The notes: generated by a model from the letters alone, not told the origin. Shown: positions 53,377 through 62,990, counted from the stretch's first letter. The stretch: 64,000 bases of DNA from Bacillus sp. SD088 (GCF_017355205.1 NZ_JADIJK010000010.1:1-64000), one strand, 5' to 3'. Made by a program: numbers and translations.

Positions 53377-53504
53377 TCCTTTTCCACACCCTTTCAAAAC
53401 AAAATGGAAGAGGAAACACTGATCATATCGTCAGACATTTTCCCCCTTGTCCTTTATTGCTATTCAGAATATGGATGATTCATGAGTAAAAATTAAAGGA
53501 AATC

Positions 53505-53700
53505 AGTCATGGAGTATGTCCCCGAAGTCGAAAATTTGCCAAAAGGCCTCCTTGTCGCGGGCATCGCTTTAACCTTCAACCTGTAAAGTCTTTAGCTGAT
53601 GCTATTCCCACTAACGTCTCGTCATTTTGCGATTTTCTTAGCATTTACTCATAAAAAAAGAAGGAGAATCCTCCACTCTTTTTCGTTGTTGAAGACTTAT
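53505..53700. other. gap upstream of the ZorA-like gene: degraded repeat-like sequence
   Basis: The 420-base gap (53377-53799) has no convincing gene. 53505-53640 has segments (GTCGCGGGCATCGCTTT, CTTTAGCTGATGCTATTCCC) similar to parts of family B; 53650-53690 has a small A/T-flanked GGAG/CTCC stem. Confidence 0.4.
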
Positions 53701-53799
53701 TCTCTAGCCCCCCTTTCAGTAGAAAATGTTTTTAGGCTGGACATGGTTAATCGAGTGGTACGGAAAGCAAGATATAAACCATGAAAATTTTATATTATT

Positions 53800-54840
53800 C
53801 TAATAAACGAATAACCAGCTGACAATAGATAATAGTATCGATACGGTCATAATACCGATAACCACGACTAAATGTTGTTTGTGTTTTAGTGATATAATTG
53901 CTAGGTATTCTCTAACCATGGCGTTTGGCCAATAGTAAAGGGCGGTTTTTGCTCCAATTCCTTGGCTATCTAATCCAACCTTCCGAGCATAAATACCAGC
54001 GCGGAAAAGGTGGAAATTATTAGTTGTAAAAATACTATTATACGATTCATTCGGGCTCAATTGGTCTAATAGCTCTTTAGAAAACTTCATATTTTGATAC
54101 GTATTAATAGAACGACTTTCTTGAATAGTATCTTTTGCCGGAATACCGTGCTGAATAGCATACTGTTGCATAGCTTCAGCCTCTGGAAGGCTTTCGTCAG
54201 CACCTCGGCCCCCAGATAGAATAATCTTCGGTGGAGTAGTTTTTGTTTTCTGCTTATTATAGAATTCTATTGCTTTATCAATCCTGCTAGCTAATAGGGG
54301 TGGAACTTTATCCTTTATTAAGCCGCTTCCAAGAACAATAATAAAATCCTGTCTATATTTTGGCCGATTAAATTGATATAACGTATATGCGGTAAAGAAG
54401 TTTAACAAATTAAGAAAGAAATAAAGCACGACTAAGGACACTCCACCAAATAGCGGTTGTAAATGATCGGAAACATATTGAGAAGGATTCAATTGCCGAA
54501 TGATTAAGATGAATATAATTCCAAATGCCGTAATCATTGTTAACGAATTAGCTAGCCTTCTCCCTTCCTTCCTTATAAGAACTCGAGCATTTATAAAAAG
54601 TCCGACAATTAACGCAATTACACCGAATGGGATGATAATAACTAAGGTGATAATCGGAATAACAATTAAGAATTTTAATGCTTGAAGATCCGTCCGAGTT
54701 GCATACACCGAACAGAGCAGCAAGAAGGAAATAATAAAAACATTAAATAATAAACCATTAATTATTCTCCTCGGCTCTCTTAAATACGAATACACAAACA
54801 ATAGAAAAAGAAGAACGGTAACAACACCTATCCAAACCAT
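53800..54840 (-). CDS. YdcF/SanA-like (DUF218) membrane protein
   Basis: A 346-residue protein. About five membrane helices fill the first 165 residues and one is at the C-terminus. Between them is the DUF218 domain: FIIVLGSGLIKDKVPPLLASRID, IILSGGRGADESLPEAEAM, and ESRSINTYQNMKFSK, the usual ElyC/SanA/YdcF signature. The family is tied to envelope or peptidoglycan-precursor handling in some bacteria, but activity is unproven. ATG start. Ends before the ZorA-like gene with no overlap; same strand. Confidence 0.82.
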   Translation of the reverse strand: MVWIGVVTVLLFLLFVYSYLREPRRIINGLLFNVFIISFLLLCSVYATRTDLQALKFLIVIPIITLVIIIPFGVIALIVGLFINARVLIRKEGRRLANSLTMITAFGIIFILIIRQLNPSQYVSDHLQPLFGGVSLVVLYFFLNLLNFFTAYTLYQFNRPKYRQDFIIVLGSGLIKDKVPPLLASRIDKAIEFYNKQKTKTTPPKIILSGGRGADESLPEAEAMQQYAIQHGIPAKDTIQESRSINTYQNMKFSKELLDQLSPNESYNSIFTTNNFHLFRAGIYARKVGLDSQGIGAKTALYYWPNAMVREYLAIISLKHKQHLVVVIGIMTVSILLSIVSWLFVY

Positions 54841-54937
54841 AATTTCACCTCTTTGTATTTCTTGTTGAATGTAATTGTTTATTGTAATACCAGCCTAGAC
54901 TATGTATACACTTATATAAATTTACAAATCGAATTTG

Positions 54938-55522
54938 TTAATTCTTTACTTGGAAAACCTCAGTCTTTATAAGCATCAATTCAATAATCTGCTCGGACAT
55001 ATAATAGGAGGACGGAGAAAAGCCATCTTCAATCCACCGAATAACGAGACCTGCGATTCCATGCGATCGATAGATATATAACCATTTTGGATCAAGTTGT
55101 GTTTCTTCCTTTATTTCATATTGATATCCCTCAATAAACAATTCCTCAATCGCTTTTGCCATTTGATATCGAAAATCCACCTGGAGATGATCGCTTAATA
55201 ACATATTAAATAATTGGGCGTTTTTTTCAAAGTAATGAAAAAAGGTAAGATCTTTTGCTTGCAGTTCCTTCATATTCACTCTTTTTAATTCTTTATAAGG
55301 TTGACGTATTTCCTTGATCATTTCATGAAGGGTTTCCTGAATTATTTCCTGTAATAAGTTTTCTTTTGTTTCAAAATGCGAATAAAAGGTGCCACGATTA
55401 TAGCCTGCTGTTCTCACAATTTCTGTTATCGTGATTTGGTCAAAAGGTTTCTGGGCTAACAGCTGAATAAATATTTCTTTTAAAGCTTTTTTTGAACGCT
55501 GTATTCGTTTATCAATCATCAT
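54938..55522 (-). CDS. TetR/AcrR family regulator
   Basis: A 194-residue repressor-type protein. N-terminal helix-turn-helix: ITITEIVRTAGYNRGTFYSHFETKENLL, then a C-terminal ligand-binding domain (TetR_C_8-like, as in DhaS-type regulators). Divergent from the SDR gene at 55687 over a gap that carries a 7-7 palindrome, so it likely controls that gene and itself. Ligand unknown. Confidence 0.85.
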   Translation of the reverse strand: MMIDKRIQRSKKALKEIFIQLLAQKPFDQITITEIVRTAGYNRGTFYSHFETKENLLQEIIQETLHEMIKEIRQPYKELKRVNMKELQAKDLTFFHYFEKNAQLFNMLLSDHLQVDFRYQMAKAIEELFIEGYQYEIKEETQLDPKWLYIYRSHGIAGLVIRWIEDGFSPSSYYMSEQIIELMLIKTEVFQVKN

Positions 55523-55574
55523 TTTCCCCTCTGTTCTCCTTTTATAATAAAGAGTATTATTTCAACATTTTTCT

Positions 55575-55597
55575 ATACAAATATATATCTTTTGTAT
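55575..55597. promoter_or_regulatory. candidate TetR operator between the TetR and SDR genes
   Basis: ATACAAA (55575-55581) and TTTGTAT (55591-55597) with nine bases between. Palindromes of this size in divergent gaps are typical of TetR-family sites. Only the palindrome is seen; regulation is inferred. Confidence 0.45.
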
Positions 55598-55686
55598 GTT
55601 ACTGTACACTTTCAGGTTATTGATGATTGAAATAGGAGAACCTTTAATCATATAGTGAAAATATAAAGAGTGAAGGAGGAAGATTT

Positions 55687-56457
55687 ATGACATTTCCAGT
55701 ACTAGAAGGAAAAGTAGCAATTGTAACAGGCGGAGCCATGGGGATGGGCGAGGCTACAGCCAAGCTTTTCGCAGAAGCAAAAGCAAAGGTTGTGATTGCA
55801 GATTTTAATGATGAAAAGGGAAATGAAGTAACAGCAGCAATCAATGCTAGCGGAGGAGAAGCAGCTTTTATAAAAACAGATATCTCGAAATCTGAGCAAG
55901 TACAAGCCATGGTTCAATTTGCCGTTGATACTTTTGGCAAATTGGATGTTGCAGTAAATAATGCAGCTTTAACTCCAGATGACAAGCCCGTAGCTGAGTT
56001 TGATGAAGATTACTGGAATCGACTTATTTCCGTAGATCTGACTGGGACAGCCCTTTGTATGAAATATGAATTACAACAACTGTTAAAACAGGATAATGGT
56101 GGTTCGATTATCAATATTTCCTCTGTTAGTGGATTTCGTCCCCAACCTAATAACATTGCTTATGTAGCAGCAAAGCATGGCGTTGTGGGGATGACGAAAG
56201 TAGCTGCAATGGAGTATGGTTCAAAAAACATTCGCATCAATTCCGTAGCTCCTGGTGCAATCGATACACCAATGCTACGCGGAGCCTTGGATCAATTTGG
56301 TTTCACAGAGGAAGAATATGCACCACAATTAAGTCTATTGAACCGGTTTGGACAACCGAAAGAAATTGCACAAGCAAGTCTATGGCTAGCGTCTGATGAC
56401 TCTTCTTATATCACTGGAACAACGATTCATGCTGATGCTGGTTATACTTCACGGTGA
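55687..56457 (+). CDS. SDR-family NAD(P)-dependent oxidoreductase
   Basis: A 256-residue classical SDR. Cofactor motif VTGGAMGMGEATA, NNAALTPDD (NNAG-like), catalytic Ser in INISSVSG and Tyr-Lys in NIAYVAAKHG. Substrate is a small alcohol or ketone that cannot be specified; related to cyclopentanol- or glucose-dehydrogenase-like SDRs. Good ribosome site AAGGAGG seven bases before the ATG. Divergent from the TetR gene. Confidence 0.85.
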   Translation: MTFPVLEGKVAIVTGGAMGMGEATAKLFAEAKAKVVIADFNDEKGNEVTAAINASGGEAAFIKTDISKSEQVQAMVQFAVDTFGKLDVAVNNAALTPDDKPVAEFDEDYWNRLISVDLTGTALCMKYELQQLLKQDNGGSIINISSVSGFRPQPNNIAYVAAKHGVVGMTKVAAMEYGSKNIRINSVAPGAIDTPMLRGALDQFGFTEEEYAPQLSLLNRFGQPKEIAQASLWLASDDSSYITGTTIHADAGYTSR

Positions 56458-56529
56458 ACCAATTGGGGGTTTGACTCTTAGGTGATCCCCACTTACCATT
56501 TATTCTCCACAACTATAAAATGGTACTCT

Positions 56530-56567
56530 AATAATCCCGGATCAAGTTCAATTGATACGGGATTATT
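56530..56567 (+). terminator. terminator after the SDR gene
   Basis: 16-bp stem AATAATCCCGGATCAA / TTGATACGGGATTATT (56530-56545 / 56552-56567, one mismatch) followed by TTTGTTTG-type T-rich DNA. The preceding 56461-56510 has a GGGGG/CCCC palindrome that loosely recalls family D. Confidence 0.8.
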
Positions 56568-56756
56568 TGTTTGTTCTCTTTTAATGACAAGCAAGGGAGT
56601 ATATTTACGGAAAAAAGTAGAGTATAATATCAGATGGTTATATAGATACCTTTATTAAGACAATCACGTATTTCCACTATCTATGCCGTGTTGTAATCGC
56701 TTAAAAAGCGTCAAGCAAACATTTCTAGCTTTCACTAATAATTGGAGGTTTTTAAA

Positions 56757-58001
56757 ATGACTTTACCAAATTTCGAGGAAAACTTGCAGAAATACGCAAG
56801 ACTATTAGTTGCAAAAGGAATTAATGTCCAGTCTGGAGATTGGGTGAAAATGACGATTACAGTCGACCAGGCACCATTAGCCCGTCTTATTACAAAGGAA
56901 TCCTATCAATTAGGAGCTGAAAAGGTAATTATCAAATGGTCTGATGATGAAATAAGCCAATTGCATTACTTACATCAACCCGTTGAAGTGCTTACCAACA
57001 TACCTGATTACGAAATTCAGGAATCTGAAGACCATGTGTTGAACCATCGTGTAAGTCGATTATCAATTGTTTCAAGTGATCCGGGCTTATTAAATGAGGT
57101 TGATCCTACAAAAGTTGCGACTTACCAAAATGTAGCTGGTAAAGCCTTCAAAGCTCAACGCATCGCTACGCAAAATGATGATGTAAAATGGACAGTGGCT
57201 GCAGCTGCTGGCGCTGGTTGGGCAGCACATGTTTTTCCTGACTTATCTACTTCTGAAGAACAAGTAGATGCCCTCTGGGATCAAATTTTTAAAACTTGCC
57301 GCGTTTACGAGGACAACCCTACTGCTGCTTGGGAAGAACATAAAAAGACATTGAATGAAAAGGCCGCGATATTAAATGAAATTCAATTTGATGCTCTCCA
57401 TTATACAGCACCTGGAACAGATTTAACTTTGGGCTTACCTAAAAACCATATTTGGGCTAGTGCTGAAAGCTATAACCCCAAGGGTGAAGATTTTATCGCC
57501 AATATGCCGACGGAAGAAGTATTCACTGCTCCTGATACTCACCGCATGGATGGGGTCGTTCGTAGCACGAAGCCTCTAAGTTATGCTGGTACCCTTATCG
57601 AAGGCATAGAGGTTCATTTTAAAGATGGAAAAATTGTTGATATTTCTGCTGAAAAGGGTGATGAGGCGATTAAAAAGCTTGTTGATGATAATGAAGGAGC
57701 GACAGGCTTAGGTGAAGTGGCCTTAGTTCCAGATCCATCACCTATTTCTCAATCAAATATTATATTTTTCAACACCTTATTTGATGAAAATGCATCAAAT
57801 CACCTAGCGATCGGTTCGGCGTATCCAACCACTATTCAAGGCGGGACGAAAATGAGCCAAGAAGAATTATTAGAACATGGTATGAACACTTCCGATGTTC
57901 ATGTTGACTTCATGATCGGCTCTGACAAAATGGATATTGACGGCATCAAGCAAGATGGTACGATTGTTCCTATCTTTCGAAATGGAGACTGGGCAATTTA
58001 A
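56757..58001 (+). CDS. M29 family metallo-aminopeptidase (AmpS/PepS-like)
   Basis: A 414-residue intracellular enzyme that removes N-terminal residues from peptides. Conserved Glu/His/Asp-bearing segments GTLIEGIEVHFKDGKIV, ATGLGEVALVPDPSP, FDENASNHLAIGSAYP and HVDFMIGSDKMDIDG match the M29 zinc/cobalt aminopeptidases. ATG at 56757 with TTGGAGG eight bases upstream; an in-frame TTG at 56742 overlaps that site. Its stop is followed directly by a family-B repeat. Confidence 0.9.
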   Translation: MTLPNFEENLQKYARLLVAKGINVQSGDWVKMTITVDQAPLARLITKESYQLGAEKVIIKWSDDEISQLHYLHQPVEVLTNIPDYEIQESEDHVLNHRVSRLSIVSSDPGLLNEVDPTKVATYQNVAGKAFKAQRIATQNDDVKWTVAAAAGAGWAAHVFPDLSTSEEQVDALWDQIFKTCRVYEDNPTAAWEEHKKTLNEKAAILNEIQFDALHYTAPGTDLTLGLPKNHIWASAESYNPKGEDFIANMPTEEVFTAPDTHRMDGVVRSTKPLSYAGTLIEGIEVHFKDGKIVDISAEKGDEAIKKLVDDNEGATGLGEVALVPDPSPISQSNIIFFNTLFDENASNHLAIGSAYPTTIQGGTKMSQEELLEHGMNTSDVHVDFMIGSDKMDIDGIKQDGTIVPIFRNGDWAI

Positions 58002-58002
58002 A

Positions 58003-58190
58003 GAACAAAAGCGCAAGCGCCTTGATCAGCCCCGACAAGCAAATGTTCCTGAACCTAGGAAGGGGCTTTTTCCCTTCATAGGTTCAGGGTTATTTTGCAG
58101 AACATCGGCTAAGTTCGCGCCGTCCTGGCGCAACGCCGATGGACTCGCATCCTGCGAGCCTCTCGGGGCTAGGCGCTGGATGCCCAAGCC
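58003..58190 (+). repeat. dispersed repeat, family B, copy
   Basis: Begins ACAAAAGCGCAAGCGCCTTG one base after the M29 stop; has CAGCCCCGACAAGCAAATGTTCC, GCGCCGTCCTGGCGC, GACTCGCATCCTGCGAGCC and ends GGGGCTAGGCGCTGGA. Almost a full-length copy. Confidence 0.8.
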
Positions 58191-58345
58191 GTTTAGGGTT
58201 GTATAAACTTTCTTAATAGGGATGAACGGCTAAAAACGTGCCATCCTGGCGGCAGACTCAAACGCGAAGTCCTGTCGCTTCGTCTGCACTCGTACATCCT
58301 GCACCCCGCTTCCTGCGGCAAATGTTCTGAGAGAAAACTGTTAAA
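58191..58345 (+). repeat. family-B-related repeat block, second half
   Basis: Continues directly from the previous copy with TGCCATCCTGGCGGCAGAC, AAGTCCTGTCGCTTCG, CTCGTACATCCTGCACCCC, GCTTCCTGCGGC and AATGTTCTGAG, parallel to parts of 10007-10112 and 48560-48660. Fills the gap before the GyrI-like gene. Confidence 0.6.
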
Positions 58346-58384
58346 AGAAATTGATGGCCCTTTAGGGGAAAGGGAGGAAATAAT

Positions 58385-58890
58385 TTGAGTTATGAAATTA
58401 TAACGTTACCCGCCTATCGAACAGTAGGATTAAAATGGGAGGGAACATTCTCTGAAATTGTACCAAATTTAAAAAATGTCATTCAACAAGTTGAAGACCA
58501 CGCCAATGAGATAGAGGATAAGGTGAATCCTACTGTTCAATTAGGTCTATCTTATCATGTAATTGAAAATGGATTCGCACATTATGCAGTATATTTTAAG
58601 TGAGTGAGGAGCAGAAAATACCTGATGGGATGATTGAAATATGGGTTCCTGAATGGACTTATGTGAAGACGACACATAACAGAGGAGAAGATATACAAAT
58701 GACCTATACGGATTTACATCACTGGTTATTTGATAGTGACTATACCGCATTTAGAAAATCTGGTGTAAATTACTATGATCCTTATATGCCAATTAAACAT
58801 GAGCATTATCCAGTTGACCGTGATCCAAGTGATCCTCATTTTGATATTTATATTCCAATTGTAAAAAAACAACGTTTTCTTATTGAATAA
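58385..58890 (+). pseudogene. GyrI-like (effector-binding domain) gene split by one base
   Basis: The first ORF (58385-58603, 72 residues) ends YAVYFK-stop; the second (58600-58890) starts GTG and continues EEQKIPDGMIEIWVPEWTYV to the end. Together they give one GyrI-like/AraC-effector-binding protein of about 168 residues. One extra A after TTTAA at 58597-58599 would restore the frame. The ORFs overlap by GTGA, which could allow re-initiation. A programmed -1 shift is unlikely: the other frame has TAA just upstream. TTG start with GGGAGGA upstream. Confidence 0.7.
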
Positions 58891-59101
58891 AAAGAGACAT
58901 TAGTCGATTAAGAATTAAACAACTATAAGGAGCCCTACTACAATAAGATGGAGAAAACCTCGTATCTTTAAAACAAAATTAAATAATTTTATTACAACTA
59001 AAAACAAATGACAATTTTATCGTTTACTAAACCAGAACAAAACGCCGTTCTAACCTGCTTCATGCGGGACTGCAATAAGTAATTTAAAGATGGAGAAAAA
59101 C

Positions 59102-59605
59102 ATGGAGTTTAGAAAAACAACAATAGAAGATATCAATCAGATTATGTCCATTTTCAAACAGGCCAAACAATATTTTAAAGACAATCATATTGATCAGTGG
59201 CAAAATAATTATCCCAATATCCAAACCATCAAAGATGATATGCAAAATGAATATAGCTATGTTTTATTAAAAGACGGCACCCCTGTCGCCACTGCCGCAA
59301 TTTCCTTCGATGGAGAAAAAACCTATAAAGAAATTTATAATGGTAAGTGGTTGAGTCATGGGGAGTATGCTGTTATCCATAGACTTGCAGTAGATCAACA
59401 ACACAAAGGGCTAGGGATATCATCTGAGATTATGAAAATTATAGAAAAGATGTGTGTTGAGAGAGGAATCAACAATATTAAAATCGATACACATGAACAA
59501 AATTTGCCTATGCAAAAGCTCCTGCAAAAAAATGATTTCACATATTGTGGTGTTATTTTTTTAGAAGATGGAAACAAACGGATTGCTTTTGAGAAGATAA
59601 TTTAA
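59102..59605 (+). CDS. GNAT family N-acetyltransferase
   Basis: A 167-residue acetyl-CoA-dependent transferase. The acetyl-CoA motif is VIHRLAVDQQHKGLGISSEI with the QxxGxG core, preceded by SYVLLKDGTPVATAAI. Substrate unknown. ATG at 59102 has TGGAG six bases upstream and is preferred over the ATG at 59090. No partner genes. Confidence 0.85.
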   Translation: MEFRKTTIEDINQIMSIFKQAKQYFKDNHIDQWQNNYPNIQTIKDDMQNEYSYVLLKDGTPVATAAISFDGEKTYKEIYNGKWLSHGEYAVIHRLAVDQQHKGLGISSEIMKIIEKMCVERGINNIKIDTHEQNLPMQKLLQKNDFTYCGVIFLEDGNKRIAFEKII

Positions 59606-59780
59606 AGATGGGAATGGGGAGTGGTTCTCCCCCTCTCCCCATTATAATAATTGAAAAGCTAACTTCTTAGCGCTGTCCAAATCAAATGAAACATACCTCG
59701 TCAATGTTCCTCGACTTCCTGAAATAGCAATTTACAACCTTAAATGCAGTAGCACCTTAAACATATCTGCCACTTACTAT

Positions 59781-60779
59781 CTAATTCAAATCAATAGAAA
59801 AGCCGATCTTGCCTAATTGTCCCGCTGATTCGATTCGCTTGAATCCTTGAGCAAACTGTTGCAGTGGATAGACTTGATCGATGACAGGTCTAATTTTATG
59901 CTCTTGGATAAATTGCAACATTTCCTTATATTCCTCAGCACTTCCCATTGTGGAGCCTAGGAGATTATATTGTCCATAGAAGAAATCGCGTATATTTATT
60001 TGCACATCATCCCCAGCTGAGGCACCAAATGTAACGATCGTTCCTCCGGGACGTAGTTGATTGAGTGACTTATTAAATGTCGCAGCACCAATACTTTCAA
60101 TGACGAGGTCCATTTTTTCTCCAGCAAGTTCTTGCTCCCAATCTTCCTGACTAGCGATTGCTTTGTCTGCCCCTAATTCTATCGCTTTCTCACGCTTTTC
60201 TTTTGAGCGTGATGTCACATATACTTCCGCTCCAACCGCTTTTGCAAATTGCAATAAAAACGTCGCTACGCCGCTTCCAATTCCTGGAACAAGAATTTTC
60301 ATGTTTGGCTGTATCTGCCCTCTTGTAAATAGCGCTCGATACGCTGTAAGGGCTGCAAGGGATAATACTCCAGCTTCTTCCCAAGTCAAATATGCTGGTT
60401 TCTGTGCGACATTAGCTGCTGGCACAATAATCTGTTCTGCGAACGTGCCATGGAAAGGAAACCCGACAATTTCAAAATTTTGTGGCGGTACCGCACTATT
60501 TTTCTCCCAGCCTAAACCGGGATTAATCATCACTTCATCGCCAACCTTCACGGTTGAAACACCATCCCCAACAGCATCCACAATTCCTGCGCCGTCTGAA
60601 CCAATAATTAACGGAGGATCATTGGGCTGATGGCGATGAAGGACAAATAAATCACGATGATTAAGCCCAGCCGTTTTTAATTTTACTCTGATTTCTCCAG
60701 CCCCTGGCTCCTCCTCTTTCATTTCCCGATAGGAGAGGCCTTTAAAGCCTGTTTCTCCTTCATGTACAACTGCCTTCAT
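59781..60779 (-). CDS. MDR-superfamily zinc-less alcohol dehydrogenase / quinone oxidoreductase (YogA-like)
   Basis: A 332-residue protein with the GroES-like domain (about 25-130) and a Rossmann domain (about 150-300). AGLNHRDLFVLH and GSDGAGIVDAVGDG are present; the cofactor loop VPGIGSGVATFLLQFAKA has the AxxGxGxxA form of NADPH-binding MDRs. The zinc-binding Cys set of true ADHs is absent. B. subtilis YogA is the closest known in look. ATG start. Role not known. Confidence 0.82.
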   Translation of the reverse strand: MKAVVHEGETGFKGLSYREMKEEEPGAGEIRVKLKTAGLNHRDLFVLHRHQPNDPPLIIGSDGAGIVDAVGDGVSTVKVGDEVMINPGLGWEKNSAVPPQNFEIVGFPFHGTFAEQIIVPAANVAQKPAYLTWEEAGVLSLAALTAYRALFTRGQIQPNMKILVPGIGSGVATFLLQFAKAVGAEVYVTSRSKEKREKAIELGADKAIASQEDWEQELAGEKMDLVIESIGAATFNKSLNQLRPGGTIVTFGASAGDDVQINIRDFFYGQYNLLGSTMGSAEEYKEMLQFIQEHKIRPVIDQVYPLQQFAQGFKRIESAGQLGKIGFSIDLN

Positions 60780-60842
60780 GTATTCTCACTCCATTTATAA
60801 AAATTTTTCCAACTCTTGTAACAATGATTAGATTCTAACATT

Positions 60843-61697
60843 CTATTTATTTGTGACGAACAATATGCCGAGTGTATTAGGGCCACAATGGGATGAAATC
60901 GTGCACCCAGCCCGTGTCACTAGAATTTCTTTAAATTCCGCCACTTCTTCGATGGTCTCTTTTACCGTAGCAATATGTTCTGGAGAAGTACCAGAGTGAG
61001 TGATAAAAACCCGATCAAGCTTTACATCTGATCGCCTATTAAGTCTATCCATTGTGTAGCGCCTTAAGGTTTTTGGCAAAGCTCCCCGATATTTTTTCCC
61101 TACATCCATGTTTCCGCTTGCAGGATTCACTTCAATACAAGGTTTTATATTTAAGAGATTAGCACTAAAAGCAGCAATAGCGGAGCATCTTCCTCCCTCA
61201 TGTAAATAGGTAAGTTTATCAATTACAAAGCTTGCCTCTACTTTCGACTTTAGATGATTCATCTCTTCGGATATTTCCACAGCAGTCCTCCCTTGAGCAA
61301 TACGATCAGCTGCTTCAATCACGAGCAAACCCATTCCTGTTGAGAGATTGCCTGAATCAACGGGATAGACGCTTCCAAGCTCTTCTGCTGCAATACAGGC
61401 ATTTTGATAGGATGAAGAAATGCCTGAACCCAAACTAATATGGACTACATCATATCCTTGGTCTGTCCATTGTTTAAAATAATCGATATATTCCTGGGGA
61501 TTGGGAGCTGATGTTTTCGGCAAAATACGTTGCCTTTCAAAGGTTTCATAAATATCGTCTGGGCTGATATTCACTCCATCCTCATATTGTTTGTCCCCTA
61601 AATTAATGTGAAGGGGTTGGCAGTGAACGTCATATCGTTCTTTCAATCTATCATCCAAATCACAAGTACTATCTGCACTTAATATTATCTTCTTCAA
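60843..61697 (-). CDS. DegV family fatty-acid-binding protein
   Basis: A 284-residue protein with a fold that holds a fatty acid. Motifs ILSADSTCDLDD, TSAPNPQEYIDYF, LGSGISSSYQNA and VITHSG follow the DegV pattern (FakB-type fatty acid binding, partner of a FakA kinase). No fakA gene is in the window. ATG start. Immediately downstream gap on the right side is the small membrane protein gene. Confidence 0.85.
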   Translation of the reverse strand: MKKIILSADSTCDLDDRLKERYDVHCQPLHINLGDKQYEDGVNISPDDIYETFERQRILPKTSAPNPQEYIDYFKQWTDQGYDVVHISLGSGISSSYQNACIAAEELGSVYPVDSGNLSTGMGLLVIEAADRIAQGRTAVEISEEMNHLKSKVEASFVIDKLTYLHEGGRCSAIAAFSANLLNIKPCIEVNPASGNMDVGKKYRGALPKTLRRYTMDRLNRRSDVKLDRVFITHSGTSPEHIATVKETIEEVAEFKEILVTRAGCTISSHCGPNTLGILFVTNK

Positions 61698-61750
61698 TAT
61701 TTTCTACCTCACTTATCATGACAGCATAGTTTTGAAAAAAAGAAGGGAAG

Positions 61751-61986
61751 TTATCCCTTCTTTTTACTAATAAGTCTAGTTGTAGCAAAAGTAATGGCCA
61801 ATGCGATTAAAGGAATGACAAGAGGTGAGAGTACATCTACACTTCCAAACTCAACCTGAGAATTAACAGGAGTCTGATCCCAAGATAGGTTGGGGGTGTA
61901 CATAAATGTTAGTAACATACCTGATAATATTTGCAAGATGACCAGGAACAACAGAAAAACCCTACAAACACTAACGATTTTTGCAA
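61751..61986 (-). pseudogene. small two-helix membrane protein gene, probably frameshifted
   Basis: In the frame from 61986 (TTG after AAAGGAGG with seven bases spacing) the protein starts QKSLVFVGFF and then hits a stop. The frame that continues to 61751 carries LLFLVILQILSGMLLTFMYTP, NLSWDQTPVNSQVEFGSV and a second helix LSPLVIPLIALAITFATT. The T5 run at 61956-61960 (A5 on the plus strand) would need six bases to join them into a natural 78-residue protein. No family was recognised. Confidence 0.55.
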
Positions 61987-62114
61987 GCTCATACCTCCTT
62001 TCGCAACCATTCATCCCATTCATAACGTCCTGCTGATTACTAATAAGTTTATCATATATCTGCTCTTAATAAAGCGATATCTCATCCACCACTAATTCAG
62101 ATAGAATTGCTGAC

Positions 62115-62990
62115 TTAATGAACATTACGCTTTTTAAAGCTTCCACCTTTAACCTCTGCAACATCATATACTGTAACAAAGGCATGTTTGTCAATTTCAT
62201 AAATAATTTCTTTCATCTTACTATCTTCTAGCCTGTTGATAATACAAGTAATTTCCTTGAATTGCTCATTTGTATATCCACCCTCGACAACATTATAGGT
62301 TGCGGATCGACCTAAACGGTCTCGTATGGTTTCAACCATTAACTCAGGTTGAGTTGTGATTATTTTAAAGGTTTTAGACCCACTTAACCCTTCTTCAACA
62401 GTATGAATCACCTTAGAAGCAATAAAATAAGCAATCCCCGACATGAAAGCTCCCTTTAGACCAAAAACGGTAGAAACAATTATGAACACAAATAAATTCA
62501 AGAACAAGATCAAGTCACTGGTTCCAAATGGTAATTTTCGAGCAAGTAAAACGGCTAACATATCAATGCCATCCAATGCCCCACCATTTCGCAATGCTAA
62601 CCCCATTCCAAAACCAATGATAATCCCACCAATTACCGTGACTAACAATGTATCTCCTTGAATAATTGTCGGTATATGATGCATAAGACTAGTGCTAATA
62701 GCTAGGGAAGCAATGCCAATCACTGAATAAATAGCAAAGCTCCTACCAATTTGCTTATATCCTAAAAAAATGAAGGGAAGATTTAGTATGGCAATAAGAA
62801 GTCCTAGTGGTAGTCCAATTAATTGTGAACCAACGATACTCAGACCTGTTACACCACCGTCTGATACATTATTCGGAATTAAGATTGATTCTAGCCCATA
62901 CGCTGTTATAAATGCGCCAAGAATGACTGCTATTCCTCGCAATACTTTTTTGAGCCTAGTCGTTCCTTTTTTCTTCGCTATTGTATTCAT
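62115..62990 (-). CDS. YitT family membrane protein (DUF161 plus DUF2179)
   Basis: A 291-residue protein with five to six membrane helices (about 18-175) followed by a cytosolic DUF2179 domain (about 215-280, KIITTQPELMVETI, GGYTNEQFKEITCII). The pattern SDGGVTGLSIVGSQLIG is typical. Function is unknown; several paralogues exist in each Bacillus genome. ATG with AGAGGAA upstream. Confidence 0.88.
   Translation of the reverse strand: MNTIAKKKGTTRLKKVLRGIAVILGAFITAYGLESILIPNNVSDGGVTGLSIVGSQLIGLPLGLLIAILNLPFIFLGYKQIGRSFAIYSVIGIASLAISTSLMHHIPTIIQGDTLLVTVIGGIIIGFGMGLALRNGGALDGIDMLAVLLARKLPFGTSDLILFLNLFVFIIVSTVFGLKGAFMSGIAYFIASKVIHTVEEGLSGSKTFKIITTQPELMVETIRDRLGRSATYNVVEGGYTNEQFKEITCIINRLEDSKMKEIIYEIDKHAFVTVYDVAEVKGGSFKKRNVH

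Noticed and set aside
57937-58206. 89-residue ORF at the end of the M29 gene
   Set aside because: It overlaps the real gene in another frame and reads through a family-B repeat.
58595-58603. Programmed -1 ribosomal frameshift to join the GyrI-like ORFs
   Set aside because: The other frame has a TAA just upstream of the GTG and no good slippery heptamer pairs; a one-base error explains it better.
60163-60630. 155-residue plus-strand ORF inside the MDR oxidoreductase gene
   Set aside because: It is antisense to a well-conserved gene, has no ribosome site and has shadow-type composition.
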